Shown here one piece after another: positions 30,797-43,765 of a stretch of DNA of 64,000 bases. Both the position numbers and the translations under genes were made by a program. Source of the stretch: Saturnia japonica (Eukaryota > Arthropoda > Insecta > Lepidoptera > Saturniidae); assembly GCA_033032175.1 (NCBI GenBank), contig CM065313.1, positions 1,321,227-1,385,226 on the forward strand, in the 5' to 3' direction. Within the stretch, counting starts at the first letter, position 1, and each line of letters opens with the position of its first letter. The notes beneath the pieces were generated by a model. That model had not been told where the DNA came from. It saw only the letters and a program-made list of their open reading frames with translations, and ran no database searches.

Positions 30797-31135
30797 TCAT
30801 TATATTAATACGTGAAGCAAAAAATTTCTGAGTATTGCGTGCACGAAAGACTGTGAGATTAGGCATGGTTAAAGTTTATATGGAGAAGGAGTGCAGAAAG
30901 CTAAAGTTTATCTATAATATCTGTTACTAATATATTAAATTAAATTAATATATTAATACTGCGAATCCTAATACGACCAGTGCCATTGAACTTAGACCTC
31001 CCAAAATATTGACATTGTCACTTAATGAAAAGTGACGGCATGTCATTGTTTAGGCTCATACTGCAAATATCAAACAGAAAATAGTCTATTATTAAAAAGT
31101 CGCTGGTCGAATTTCGATCATTGGGCGACCGCTAT
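30797..31135 (+). mobile_element. Helitron-like element, family C
   Basis: Starts TCATTATATTAATACGTGAAGC, keeps GGAGAAGGAGTGCAGAAAGC and CCAAAATATTGACATTGTCAC, and ends TTGGGCGACCGCTAT where the complete copy has CGCTAG. The middle of the 5' block is slightly shortened. Confidence 0.62.
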
Positions 31136-32253
31136 TTCTTATAAATATGTAGATCTTATTTTTTTAATAATTGAAAGGAGTAAGTAATTAACAATAATAT
31201 TATGGTGACTATCACTGCTGATTTGATATTAAAATAGTTTAATAATAATTTTATATAGTTAAAAATGATTCCGCGACGAAGGTTCCAGGTGTATCCAAGG
31301 CCAAATTTGTTGGATAACTTATGATTTTGATACATACTAAGAATGATATAATACGACTTGTTGGGAAGAATATTTATGTATTTGGGTTATAATGTTTCTT
31401 TCTATCGCTTAGGTATATAAATGCTATATGTATTTATGTTAGAATCCGTCTTCTTCTTTTTAACTTTATTTAACTAATAATAGCTTCTGCCTGAACTTCG
31501 TCTACGTGGAATTCAGAATTGAGTTTTTTTCAGTGATAAAAAGTATCAAATATGTTTACCCACATTGCGTGATTGATTGACAAACATCCAAACTGTCACA
31601 AGTAAGAGATTGTTAACTCGGAGAGTTGTATACATTGTCATATTATACATTTTGTTATTAAACGATTTTAAAATAAATTATTATATTTTAAATCATTATT
31701 TTATGCTGAATACAAATAACATTTACTATCAAACTTACGTTCTATATTATCGTTAAAAAGTGTAAAGCACGCTGTATATGTAACCAGGTACGCTATACCA
31801 ACTAGACTATGGGTTCGCTCGTATCACAAACAAATTGGATAAAATTGTATCTATTAATTTGTAGGAGTGTAATTTATTTACCGAGTCGAAACGTTAATAA
31901 GTGCTCGCGATACGTAAATAACGTCGCACGTAAATCCTAGACAACCTAGTTAACACACTGACTGAAGATTTGTAAACATCTCCATATTATAAACTTATAG
32001 CGATTATTTATTTGGAAATCCAACAGCATACAATATTTTATATAATATCTTATAGTATGTAACAATTAAAGCCAAAACAGGATTTCACAATTACAGGAAG
32101 TGATACATAAAAATATACATAAGTAGACAAAAGAAAAACATGTAATCTTTACTGGCGTTTAGTATAGTGTGCGTGTGTGTGTGTGCGCGTGTCGGAATGT
32201 GGGTGTGTGAGCGTGTGTCTGTATCCTGACTTGTGTGCTTTATCTTTTTTATA
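31136..32253. other. Non-coding stretch with a GT-rich microsatellite
   Basis: A GT-rich run with G/C interruptions at about 32167-32221. No gene. Confidence 0.5.
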
Positions 32254-32788
32254 TTATAATTGTATAATTCCGCGTTGTAACTTTATTATTTCACTCTTAA
32301 ATGTATTCCGTGAATATCGAAATATGTCTACCGTATCGTATACTTCATTATAGGATCGGGTAATGCGACACAGTATTGAATTTTGAGCATAGTTAGATCT
32401 AGCATATGGGACAGCAAACAACGGTGCTTTGCGTGTACAGTATTTTGGTTCTCGCAGTGATACAGAGCCCAAAAGATCGGGACAATCAATATAGCCCGAT
32501 AGTATAGAGTGCAATAAAATCATTTCATGTTGTCGACGCCGCACTTCTAAAGATTATAGGCAAAAATACTTACATAGATCACCATAGTTCGTAAATTCTT
32601 TCAAATCTTTATAGCATAAAAATTTTACAAATTTTTTCTGAATAGATTCAATACTGTCTATGTATTTATTATATTGAGGCGACCATATGACTGAAGCATA
32701 TTCAAGAATACTTCTTACGTACGCGAAGTACAGCATTTTAATACACTCTATATTTGTGAATGGTTCGCATATACGTTTGATGAAGCTT
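32254..32788 (-). pseudogene. LINE reverse transcriptase C-terminal fragment (jockey-like), cut by low-quality sequence
   Basis: Minus strand: KSFIKRICEPFTNIECIKML, FAYVRSILEYASVIWSPQYN, IESIQKKFVKFLCYKDLKEF, then a TAA at 32554-32556, and in the same frame SLEVRRRQHEMILLHSILSG, YARSNYAQNSILCRI, VDIFRYSRNTFKSEI. The LEYASVIWSP block and the pattern of what follows are those of the C-terminal third of jockey-like LINE proteins. There is one in-frame stop and no frameshift. The upstream (higher-coordinate) side runs into homopolymer-run sequence at 32789, so how much more of the element was present cannot be seen. Confidence 0.65.
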
Positions 32789-35700
32789 TTCCCCCCCGGG
32801 GGGGGTTTTTTTTTTTTTCCCAAAAAAATTTTTTTTTAAAATTTTTTAAATTTAAAGGGATTTAAAAATTTTAAAAATTTTTTTTTTTTTTTTTAATTTT
32901 TCCCCCAAAAAGGGGGAAAAAAAAAAAAAATTTTTTTTTCCGAAAATTTTGGTTAATTTTTTCCAAACCAAAAAAAAATAATTTTTAAAATTTCGGAAAA
33001 AAATTTATAAATTTATCCCCAAAAAAAAAGGGGGGAAACCCCAAAACCCCAAAAAAATTTTTAAACCCCCCCGGGGGGGAAAACCCCCCTTTTTTTTTTT
33101 TAAAAAAAAAACCCCCCTTTTTTTTTTTAAAAATTTTTTTTTTTTAAATTTTTTTTATTTTTTAACCCTTTTCCCCCGGGTTTTTTTTTAGTTTTTTAAT
33201 TTGGGGGGAAAAAAAAAAACCTTAATTTTTTTTTTTAAAAAATTTAAAAAAATTTTTTTTTTTTGGGGAAAAAAAAAAAAAAAAAATTTTTAAAAAATTT
33301 GCCCTTTTTTTTTTTTTTTAAAAAAAAATTAATTTTTTTTTAAAAAAAAAAAAAAGGGCCAAAAAAAAAATTTTTTGGGGGTTTTCCCCAAAGTTTTTTT
33401 TTTGGGTTTTTTTTAAATTTAAAAAATTTAAATTTTTAAAAAAAGGGGGAAATTTTTTTAAAAACCCTTTTTTTAAATTTTAAATTTTTTGGGGTTTTTT
33501 TTTGGGTCCTTTTTTCCCCCAAAAATTAAAAAAAAACCCCTTTTTAAAAAGGTTTTTTTTTTGGTTTAAAATTTTTTTAAAAATGGTTTTTTTTAAGAAA
33601 TTTGTTAAAAAGGGGGAAAAACCTTTTTAAAACCCCTTTTCCAAAAAATTTTTTAAAGGGAAATTTTTTTGGGGTTTTGGGTTTTGTTGCCCTTTCCCAA
33701 CCCTTTTTTTTTCATTAAAAGGTTTAAATTCCCCCCCCCAAAAAAAAAATTGGCCGGGGGGGGAAAAACCAAGGGGGTTTTGGTTTTTTCCCTTTTTTAA
33801 AAAGGGAAAAATTTTTTTTTTCCCCCTTTTTTTTTTTTTTAATTTAAAAAAAAAACCCACTTAAAAAAAAATTTTTTTACCCCCTTTTTTTTAAAAATTT
33901 TTTAAAAATTTTAAAATTTTTTTTTTTTTTTCCCCCCAAAATTTTTTTAAAAATTTTAAAAAAATTTTGGTTTTTTTTTTAAAAAAATTTTTTTTTTTTA
34001 AAAAAATTTTTCTTAAAAATTAAAATAAACCTTTGTTTTTTTGGGTTTAAAATTTAAAAAAAAAAAAAAAAAAATTTTTTTTAAAAACCCCTTTGAAAGG
34101 AAAAAAAAAAGTTAAATTTTTTAAAATTTTTAAAAAAAAAATTTAAAAAGGGGAAAAAAAAAAAAAATTTTTATTTTAAAATTGTAAATAAAAAAAAAAA
34201 AAATTTAAATTTTTTGGGGGGGGTTTTTTTTTTTAAAAATTTAATTTTTCCTTTTTTAAAAAAATTTAAAAAAAAAAAAAATTTTTTTGGGGGTTTTTTT
34301 TAAAAAAAAAATTTTTTTTAAAAAAAAATTTGAAATTTAAAAAAAAAATTAAGGGAAATTTTTAAGGTTTTTTTTTTTAAAAAAAAAATTTTAAAATTTA
34401 AAGGGGGTTTTGGTTTTTTTTTTTTTTTTTTTAAAGGGAAAAAAAATTAAAAATTTTTTGGGGAAAAAAAAACCCAAAACCAATTTTTAAAAAATTTTTT
34501 TAAAAAAAAACAAAAAAAAAAAGGGGGGTTTTTTAAAATTTGTTTTCCATTAAAGGGAAAAAGGGAAAAATTTTTAAATTAAAATTTTTTTAAAAAATTT
34601 TTAAAAAAAAAAAACCCCAAAAAAAAAATTTGGAAATTTTTAAAAATTTTGGATTTTTTTTGGGAAACTTTTAAAAAAAAAAAAAAATTTTTTTGGGAAA
34701 TTTTATTGGAAAAACCCCAAAAAACCCAAAAAAAAGGAAAAAAAGGTTTCAAAAAAAAAAAAAAAAATTTTTTTTTTGGAAAAAAGGGGAAAAAGGCCCT
34801 TTTAAAAAAAAAAAAATTTTTCCCCAAAAAAATTTTAAACCCTTTAAATTTAAATTCAAATTAAATTTTTCTTAAAGGGGCCCAAAAAAATTTTTTTTTT
34901 TTTAAAAAAAAAAAAAAATAAAACCCCAAAAAATTTTTAATTTTTTTAAGGGGGTTTACAAAAAAAAACCATAAAAAAAAATTTTAAAGGGGGGACCCTT
35001 AAAAAATTTTTTTTTCCCCCTTTTAAAAAAAGGGGGCCAAAGGGGGTTAAACCGGAAAAAAATTTAAATTTTTTTTTTTTTTTCTTTTGGGAAAAAAAAG
35101 GGGGGTTTTTTTTAAGGGTTTTTTTTTTTAAAAAAAATTTTTTGGTTTAAAAAAAGGGGGAAAAACCCCCCAAAAAAAAAAAATTTTTTTTAAATTTTTT
35201 TTGGGAAATTTTTCCCCGGGTTAAAATTTTTTTCCCCCCAAAAATTTTAAAAAATTTTTCCAAAAATTTCCTTTTTTTTAAAAAAACCCAGCCCCCCAAA
35301 AAAATTTTAAATTTTAAAAAGGGTTTTTTCCCAAAAATTTTTTTTAAAAAATTTTTAAAAACCCCCCCAAATTTTTTTTTAAAAAAGGGGGTTTTAAATT
35401 TTTTGGGGCCCCCTTTTTTTGGGAAAGGGAAAAAAAAAAACCCGGGTTTTTGGCCCCCCCCCAAAAAAAAAAATTTTCCCGGTAAATTTTTAAAAAATTA
35501 TTTTTTTCCCAAAAAAAGGGAAAAAAAAAAAAAATTAAATTTTTAAAAAAATGGGGGAAAAAAATTTAAAAAATTTTTGGTTTTAAAAAAGGGGAAATTT
35601 CCAAAAGGGGAAAAAAAAATTTTCCCAAAAAACCAAAAAATTTTAAAAAAAAAAAAAACCCAAAACTTTTTTGGGGGGTTTTTTTTTTAAAAATAGGAAA

Positions 35701-36965
35701 AAAATTTTTTAAAAAAAAAAAAAAAAATTTTTTTTAAAAAAATTTTTTTTAAAAAAAAAAAAAAATTGGAAAAATTTTTAAAAAAAAATAAAAAATTTTT
35801 TTGGGGGCGGGTTTTTTTGGGGCCCCTTTTTTTAAAAATTTTAAAAAAAACCCTTGGTTTGGGGCCCAAAAAACCCCCCAAAAACCGGGGAAAAAAAAAA
35901 AGGGTTAAAGGAAAACCCCCCCTTTTTTTTTTGTGGGAAAAAAAAAAATTTTTTTTAAAAATTAAAAAATTTTAAATTTAAAAAGGGAAAAAATTTAAAA
36001 AGGCCGGGGAAAAACCTTTTTAAAATTTAAAAAAAAAAAGGGGAAAAAAAAAGGGGGGAAAAATTTGGGGGGTTTTTTCCCAAAAAAAAAAAAAAAAAAA
36101 AAATTTTTAAAAAAAAACCCAGGGGGGAAAATTTTTTTTTTTGGGGGGGGGCCCCCAAAATTTAAAAAAAAAAAAAAAAAAAACCCCCAAAACCCCAAAA
36201 CCCCCTTTTTTTTAAAAAAATTTTTTGAAAAAACCCAAAAAAAAAAAAATTTTTTTTAAAAAAACCCGGGGGAAAAAAAAATTTTTTTAAACCAAAAACC
36301 CCCAAAATTTTGGGGGGGAAAAAAAAAAAATTTTTTAAAAAAAAAAATTAAATTTTAAAAAATTTTTAAATTCCTTCAAAAAAAAATTTTTTTTTTTTTT
36401 AAACCAAAAAAATTTTCCAAAAAAATTTAAAAAAAAAATTCCCAAAATTTAAAAAAAAAAAAATTTTTTTTCCTTTTTTTTAAAAAAAATTAAATTTAAA
36501 AAATTTTAAAAAAAAAAAAAAAAAATTTTTTTAAAAAATTTTAAAAATTTTGGGAAAAGGGCCCAAAAAAAAAAAAAAAAAAAAATGGGCCGGGGGGTTT
36601 TTGGGGTTTTTAAAAAAAAGAATTTTTTTAAAAAAGGCCCCAAATTTTTTTAAAAAAAGGGGGCCCCAAAAAAAAAAAAATTTTTTTCCCCGGAAAAAAA
36701 AAAAAAATTTTTTAAAAAACCCCAAAAAAAAAAATTTTAAAAATTTAAACCTTAAAAATTTAAAAACTTTTTTTAAAATTTTAATCCTTTTTCCCCTTTT
36801 TTAAAAACCCCCTTTTAAAAAAAAAAAATTTAAAAGGGGGTTTTTTTTTTGGGAAAAAAATTTTTTAAAAAAAAAAATTAATTCCCAAAATTTTTAAAAA
36901 ACCCTTTTTTTTTTTTAAAAAAAAAAATTTAAAAAAAAAAAATTTTTTTAAAAAAATTTTTTTTT
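32789..36965. other. Unreadable block of homopolymer runs
   Basis: Nearly all bases occur in runs of three or more (AAAA TTTT GGGG CCCC), single bases are rare, and open frames translate to K/F/G/P runs on both strands. This is not plausible genomic sequence. It begins abruptly within a LINE reading frame and probably represents consensus failure. All short frames in it are disregarded. Confidence 0.9.
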
Positions 36966-38869
36966 GTTTCGCTGGTGTTTCCCAGGGCCATTAAAAAATT
37001 TGAAATTAAATATGGAAGGTACCAAATTTTAATTCGGAAAACCAAACCGGTTCCCTTCGGGGGAAACAATTTCAATTATGAAAAATGTTTCCCTTAATTT
37101 AAATGTTTTCACGGTTTAAAGGTCGGGGGGTTGTTAGGGGTTTTTTTGTTTGTAAAATAACTTTTTATTTTTCTACGAAAATGGCGTCTAAATGAAAAAT
37201 AAAAGATTTTGGTCAATTTAATTACGTTTTTTAGGACCCTTGACAATATTTTTGCTTTTATGGGAAATTGGTTAAGAAACTAAAGGAAAAGAAAAAAAGT
37301 TAAGGAATTATAATTTATATTTAATACCAAGGGAATGGGCCTTAAGGCTCCGAAATTCGAAAGGGAAATTTTTGACAATTAGATAATTTTTTCCCTTTTG
37401 ACATTGCAGTTTAGAAAAAAACAATGAGTTTTAACTTACACACTTGTTGGTTAAAATTTTCGTTGGATTGCAAGTCAAATTTTTGGGGGGTCCCTAAAAT
37501 TAATGGGCAATTGGTCGGGAAATTCGCAGTTTAAAATTTAAAATTTTTTTAAAATAAATTTAGTAACCAGAAATTAATAAAGAAATAAACAAATTTTAGC
37601 TTTCCAATTTTAAAAAAAAACTTTAAAAACAAAGTTTTCTTACGTATTAATAATAAAGGAAATTTATTTAAAAAAACCCTTTACCTAAGAATAAATTTTA
37701 AAAAAATCAAAAGGTTTCTAAAAATTTAAATTTTAAATGAAACAAAGGAAATTACAACTTAAATATTTGAAAAAAACGTCCGGTTCCCCCCCTAAACAAA
37801 ACCTCTTCAACCATTGAAAAATTTTTTATTTTTACCTTTTCCCAAAAATTGTTCCTTTTTTTTCATGGAACAATTATTTTGAATCGGTCCACCTTTAAGA
37901 CGTTTATCTTTAAACTTCAATTCGGTAACCCTTTTAAGTGCTAAATTTTTCTAAATATTAAAATTTTAAATTTAATTTAATGGAGTTTAAATAATTTTAA
38001 ATAAAAAATATTCTAAAATTTCACGGTAAATTTCTTCAACTTTTTTATGTTGGATTAATTATGAAATTTGTAAATTAAATTTTAAAGCTTATTAACTAGG
38101 TTTAAAAAGGTGGGCCCCCGTTTTAAAAAACCAAAAATTTATAAGTCCGTAACCCATTAAACCTAATTTAACCCAAATTAACCACCCAAAGTTTTAAACG
38201 GCCGGGACCCTTAAAAAGTTTTTTGAAAAATTATTAATTCCCGATTAAAGGGAAATTTTACCCCATTGCAAATTTCAAACTTTTTCTCCCTTTTTCCAAG
38301 TAAATAAGGTGGATTTTCCCATGAAAATTTAAAACTTATAAACCGAGAAGATTAAAAAAAAATTCCACCTCCCGGAACGAATTTTAATCCGTGGTTTGGG
38401 AAATTTAAATTTTTTTCCCGGGAGATCACGAGTAATTTCCTATGCCGGCCAACGGTTTGTTTAAGGTAAGGAGGGAAACCCGGGTTTCCATTAAATAGTG
38501 TAGGTTATTATGCCCAAGCCTGGGAAATTAAAACCGCTCCAGGGCTGCCGGGCCCTGGTTAATTAAAGAATTTCCCTTCCCCTTTAATTAAATTTTGCCA
38601 GCAAACGCCGGGACCATAATTCAACACGAAGGTTTCCAAAACGCATCTCTTAAATTTACCCTCTTAACCGTCATAAAATTGCAATTTACAAATTTTTAAA
38701 TTTGAGGATTCCCAACATTTCTTAGTTTTGGTTCCTTTAAATTAATGTTGGTTTTTTATTTGGGACCGTGCGGTTCCAATTTTTTATTTAATTCCCAACC
38801 CCAAAAGTTTGCTTTGGTTACAAAAAAATTTAAATCAGGTTTGCCCGGGCTTCCTACTGGCACAAAAGC

Positions 38870-39230
38870 CCCGCAATTTTCCCTGGTTTCCGGGCTATTT
38901 TTAAAGCAAAAATGCTTTTTGTCGGGTTTTTAAAAAATTTCTTACCCGAACTTTTTTAAAATTCCTTTTTAACCCCGCCAATTAATTACCAAATTTGCAA
39001 TCCTTAATGGTTTATCGCAAAGCCATTTAAAAGGGAATTGGGGTTACCAATGAAAACTTAATAATTTTTAATTTTCGGAACCCTAATTAAATTTTCTAAA
39101 AATAAAAGTTACCTAAGACTCCCTATAAATCTTTCACCTGTATTATTTAGCCAAAGTTCCCGCAAATTCGGTTGCCGTTTTTGGGGATTACCCGGAAAAA
39201 CCGGAACAGGACAAACCAAAGAAAATTTAA
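38870..39230 (-). mobile_element. Helitron-like family B copy in degraded sequence
   Basis: In order: CGGGCTATTTTTAAAGCAAAAATGCTT, GCAAAGCCATTTAAAAGG, TTTTCGGAACCCTAATTAAATTTTCTAAAAATAAAAG, TTACCTAAGACTCCCTATAAATC, GGGGATTACCCGGAAAAACCGGAACAGGACAAACC. Each corresponds to a block of 25630-26040 with inserted or doubled bases. Confidence 0.5.
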
Positions 39231-41029
39231 AATGGGTTTTGTTACCAGGTATGGTTAAACTTTCCTATGTATTTAGTAAAAAACGGTTATTTTGAACCGA
39301 CAAACAAAACAAATTCAAATTTTATTAATTTTGTATGTTTTTGTTTATATGGCCAAATAATAAATTGTTTAAATTTTGGAACGCAAACCAAACTCCACTT
39401 TTTAATCTATTTAAATTTAAATATCTTTAGGGAAAAAGCCCTTGTGGTTTTCTTATAAAAAAATTTGGGAAAAACATTCAAATCCTTTAGGTTTGCTTGG
39501 TTGAAAACAAACAAACAAATTTCCATTTAAATTTGGGAACCCTGGGAAACCAATTTTACCATAAAAAAAAATACAAAATTGGAACTTTTAATTATTTTAA
39601 AGGAATATCTTAAATTTTTTATTTAAATTTATATGGCCAAATTCAAACAAACCACCATTTCAAAAAATTTTTAAAATGAATTATATAACAATAAATTAAA
39701 ATCAATTAATTAAGTAGTCTTAAATTTTTTTAACTTTAAACCTTAAGATAAAAAGGTGAGATCATTATAAAAATGTTTATTAAGTAAGTTGTTTGGTAAA
39801 TTATCTTGATGTCGGTTTTGGGGAAAGTTTATTTACCTTTTTTTAAAGGTTTTTAAGGTTTCCTAAAAAAATTGGCAAAGCAAAGTTTCAATAAATCTTT
39901 GGTTTTTTTAGTAATTCATTAATAATCTTAAAAAAAAACTTTTTTTACCCATTTCAAAGGGAACGGGTGTCTTGGATTCCAAGAAAAACCATGAAATTTT
40001 TGAAATGGCAAAGATTTTAAAATTATTTCCCTGATTTCCCAGAAAACTTTCGGAAAGTTTCGCCCATTTTTAAAATTTTTGGTTCTGACAACCAAATTTT
40101 GGATTTGTTTGGCCTTTAAATACCTTCCATTTAAGGACCCAGGGGATTTTATCCTGGTTTTCTTGTTACTTTCATGTTTGCCTAATTAAGGAAATTTTAA
40201 TTTGAATTAATTTCAAAGTTTGTTGTTGGAAGCTCATTCCCGCATTAAGAACTTTTTTCCCATTTGCCAAGCTTCCAAGTAAAAAATTTTTATATTCCCG
40301 GTTCCGTTTGTTAATTATTTCTTTATTTGGCTTCCATTAACCCGCGGTTCCCTTTTGTTAATGTTAAATTGGGTCCCTTATAAACGGATTTTGGTGGAAA
40401 AAATAATTTTATTTCGGCTTATAATAAATTTTATTACCATTGGTTTTTAAACGGAATCAAAATTTTCAAATTGGTGTTTTTTTTGTTTTTATTTGTCTTG
40501 TTTGTGGTTTTTTTTTGTTCAGCTTGCGTTCTTCGGGTGAGGAAGTTTTAAATTTGATAAAAACTTTTGTATTTGTTTTTTGGTTTTGCATTTAAATTTT
40601 CTTAAAACTTTCAAGAAGTTTCCGCAAACGAGCCGAAATTGGGATACTTTTAAAAATTGGCCAAAATTTATTTAGGAAGGTTTTCGAGTTTATTCCTTTT
40701 CTTGAAAGGGAACCGCCGGAAATTTTTTGTTTTCAACCCTTAATTTTGGTTCTGGTATTGTTGGGAAAAATTTTCCCCTTTCTTCTTTGGCCTAAAAATG
40801 GATAAATTTAATAAAGATTTTGTAACCTCAAGTTTAAAAGAACAACTTTGCAGGTTAATTTAAGGATTTCCTTTGGTCTTTTGAAATTTTACCCTTTTTT
40901 TTAATTGTTTCGGGTTAAGGTGGACGTTAATCCTTTCCCGGAAATAAAAATTTAAAAAATTTCTTTTGGTTTACCACCCAAAAAATTTCTTTAAAACGTG
41001 CTTTGGTTTTATAAACCCATAATTTTAAT

Positions 41030-41395
41030 AAATTAAATTATTTATAAAAAAGTGAAACCAAAAATTTCTAACCCTTTTTAAAGGTATTGGTTAAACGGGA
41101 AATGGAAGATTTCTATTAAAATTTATAATGGGGAAATGCAAAAATTAAAAAATTTTATAATTCGATAAAAATTATTTAAAATTGAAATGGGAATTAACCG
41201 CCCATCCAAATTTGAATTTTAGAATTCCCCAAAAATTTTGAAATTGTAAATTAATGGAAAAGAGAATTTTAGCAAAGGTAAAAAACATTGTTTGTTTCAA
41301 TACGGAAATGGTAAACCGAAAATGGTCTTTGGTTAAAAAGTTTTTCCGAATTTAAACCTTAAAGGGCCATTTTAAGGGTTACAATTTAAGGTAAA
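41030..41395 (+). mobile_element. Helitron-like family C copy in degraded sequence
   Basis: AACCCTTTTTAAAGGTATTGG, GAAATGGAAGATTTCTATTAAAATTTATAATGGGGAAATGCAAAAA and AAACCGAAAATGGTCTTTGGTTAAAAAGTTTTTCCGAATTTAAACC follow the family C order (compare 6060-6300) with errors. Confidence 0.45.
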
Positions 41396-41535
41396 AAACC
41401 AATAGGTTGGTTAACGGCCTTTAAAACCTTTTTGGCGGGCAAAACCAAAAAGGCGTCTAACCATTACCATTCGGAAAAGAAAAAATTTAATTAATTATAA
41501 ACCATTTCCCCAAATGTTTATTAATTAATTTTAAT

Positions 41536-43570
41536 AATATTTAACCTACTGTATTTACGGTTGTTGCTTGTTTATAAAGTGCGTGCGGTCACAGAAACAC
41601 CTGTTGCTATCATGCCTAGTCAATAGTACGAATACTAAGTCATTAGTACATATTCCAAAAACACATCGACACGATTCTGCGACATATATTAAAAAGCGTC
41701 TTATTTAGTTTGGTAGTACAGTTTAGTAGTACATTTATTTCCTTTAGTAGTATGTAGTTACTTTTATAGATTTTTAGTTATTGCCTTATACATATTTTGC
41801 AGTAACAAATGTTATCCAGCCCATAGTCCCTGAGTGAAATGTAACCAATGATCATGTCATCGTTACTATATGATTTCCTGCAAGATTTCATATCGATATG
41901 ATTGATTGCTACACGTGTTGTATTTATTACCAATGATTCTCAAACTATTTTATTCTTATAATATCAACAAACAACCCCATGCAACTTTGTATCTGTTAAT
42001 TATTATGTAATACCTATTAACAATAAAACATAGCGTTTAAACAAACATCAACCTGATCGTAGGTAGTTAGTTAGTAGGTAGTTTTCTGGTGTCGGTGAAA
42101 TCGGTTCATAAACAAATAAGTTATGGCTGAACATAACTAAATAATATATATTTAGGTATACATTCGAATTGAGATAATACTGTTGAGATAATATGTCATT
42201 CTCATACATCTTTCATTGTCTGTTATAGTTAACATTTGTAGAAAGGCTAATCAACTAGGCCTCCAGTAGTTTCATATAGGTATTATTACCTCTTACAATC
42301 TTTACTTGTTTAATAGTAGTATAGTATAGATAAAGATATCTTAGCCATTATATTTTATGAACAATTTACTGCTAAAATTCTAAATACAAATGAAATAAAT
42401 AACTGTTAAAAATAGTGATGAAATCTAGTCTTTGCAAAATATTGCAAAACCCAAATGAAGCCTGCGGTATTTATGATTTATGTATCAAAACAGTGTTTAA
42501 CATTTTTCTAATTAGCAAATTTTTTTACAGACAGCAAAACCAATAAACTTCATCTAAAAGTAAATAACAGAATAAGAACGGTGATGATTCTGAGAAATAT
42601 ATCCTATACCAATATTTACTATGGACATTCCAATCTACAAGCCTGAAGCAGGGGTTTTAAACATATGTCTAGTAAAGGCCATTCAGCCGGGTACAAACAC
42701 GCTATGCTCTGATATTTTTGTTTATTTCAAATGCAGAAGCTACTAGAAGGTTTGAAATAAAAGTTAAAGTTTTTATTATATTTTTTAATAATTAGGCAGT
42801 CAAGTATTTTAAAATAGTATTTTTTTTTGAAATTCAACATCAATATCTTGATGAAATTATAACATGGTGGTAGGGTTTTTTCTAATGCCTGCCTGGCTAG
42901 CTACCACCCTCAAATTGAAAATCTATCGCCAAACACCAATAGGTGTATTCCGATAGCTGCACTTGAGAGCCAGTCTTCCACTAGGGTTGCGCCACATCGC
43001 TAAATCTATAACGATAAAAAATATCGGTTTGCCATAATTAGAAAATAATATTTATCGTAAACAGTAATATGCAGTTATCTAAATAATTCGGTCTCGATCA
43101 CTCATTAAGTAAATAATGCGAATCAGAGTAGTACCGCCAATTATTCTACAAAATAACATCTACTTCTCCCACGAACTGCACTACAGTTAGACTCCTCAAA
43201 CAACTAGCCTAGTGCGAGTCTACTTTGGAATAATTAGTGGTATAGCATTAAATTTGAGAGTCATTGTCTCCCTTAAAACAAGCTTAGTTTTGCTGCCGAG
43301 AAAATCAATTTACTGATAATAAAGTAACCAATTTGGGAACGTTGGTATTGGAAGCGATGCTTCGCGGATGTGAAAACGTAAATTTGTTTCGATATAGGAC
43401 ACAGCTGTGTTAGTTTGACAGCATGACATATTAAGTCATGTAATTTCATATCACATATTTTGTTGTAGGAGAAATAATTATTATTTAATATTAATTACAC
43501 ATTACTTAATCATGCATTTATAGTAAGAAATATTTATGATTTAGCTTTTTCTGTATTTTACATGGCTATT
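41536..43570. other. Clean non-coding stretch
   Basis: Normal word structure returns at about 41540. About 42085-42175 holds the 3' half of repeat family K (AAATCGGTTCATAAACAAATAAGTTATGGC). Short TAGTAGTA repeats near 41710-41755. No gene. Confidence 0.5.
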
Positions 43571-43765
43571 TTTTTACCAGACTGCGAATTAATTAATCCA
43601 TAAAAGATGTCGTCAGATTCGTTATCTTAATTGTGAAAATGAAATAGACTATAAAATAATATTTAAGTACGATATCTGAGAAACAAATAAAAAGCAAAAA
43701 CAGGAAAATATTTTTTTGCGAATATTTCTTTGTTGTCTCTGGTTTTTTTCTTTCCTTTTTAATAA
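43571..43765 (+). mobile_element. MITE-like element, family A copy 4 (internally deleted)
   Basis: Opens TTTTACCAGACTGCGAA, then jumps to the 3' half (GATGTCGTCAGATTCG, AATATTTAAGTACGATATCTGAGAAAC) and ends TTGTCTCTGGTTTTTTTCTTTCC. About 80-100 bases of the 5' core are missing relative to 12003-12275. Confidence 0.55.

Larger units (their letters stand above)
36966..41535. other. Degraded sequence with traceable repeats
   Basis: Runs of two to four bases are over-represented, but word structure survives. A family B Helitron-like element can be followed at about 38870-39230 and a family C element at about 41030-41395. No trustworthy gene can be called because lengths of runs, and therefore frames, are unreliable. 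Confidence 0.7.

Noticed and set aside
32167..32221. GT-rich run as a regulatory or Z-DNA element
   Set aside because: An interrupted microsatellite is the simplest reading, with no gene nearby to regulate.
33627..36804. Open frames of K, F, G and P runs in the first unreadable block
   Set aside because: They arise from homopolymer runs, overlap on both strands and have no domain pattern; the DNA itself is not credible.
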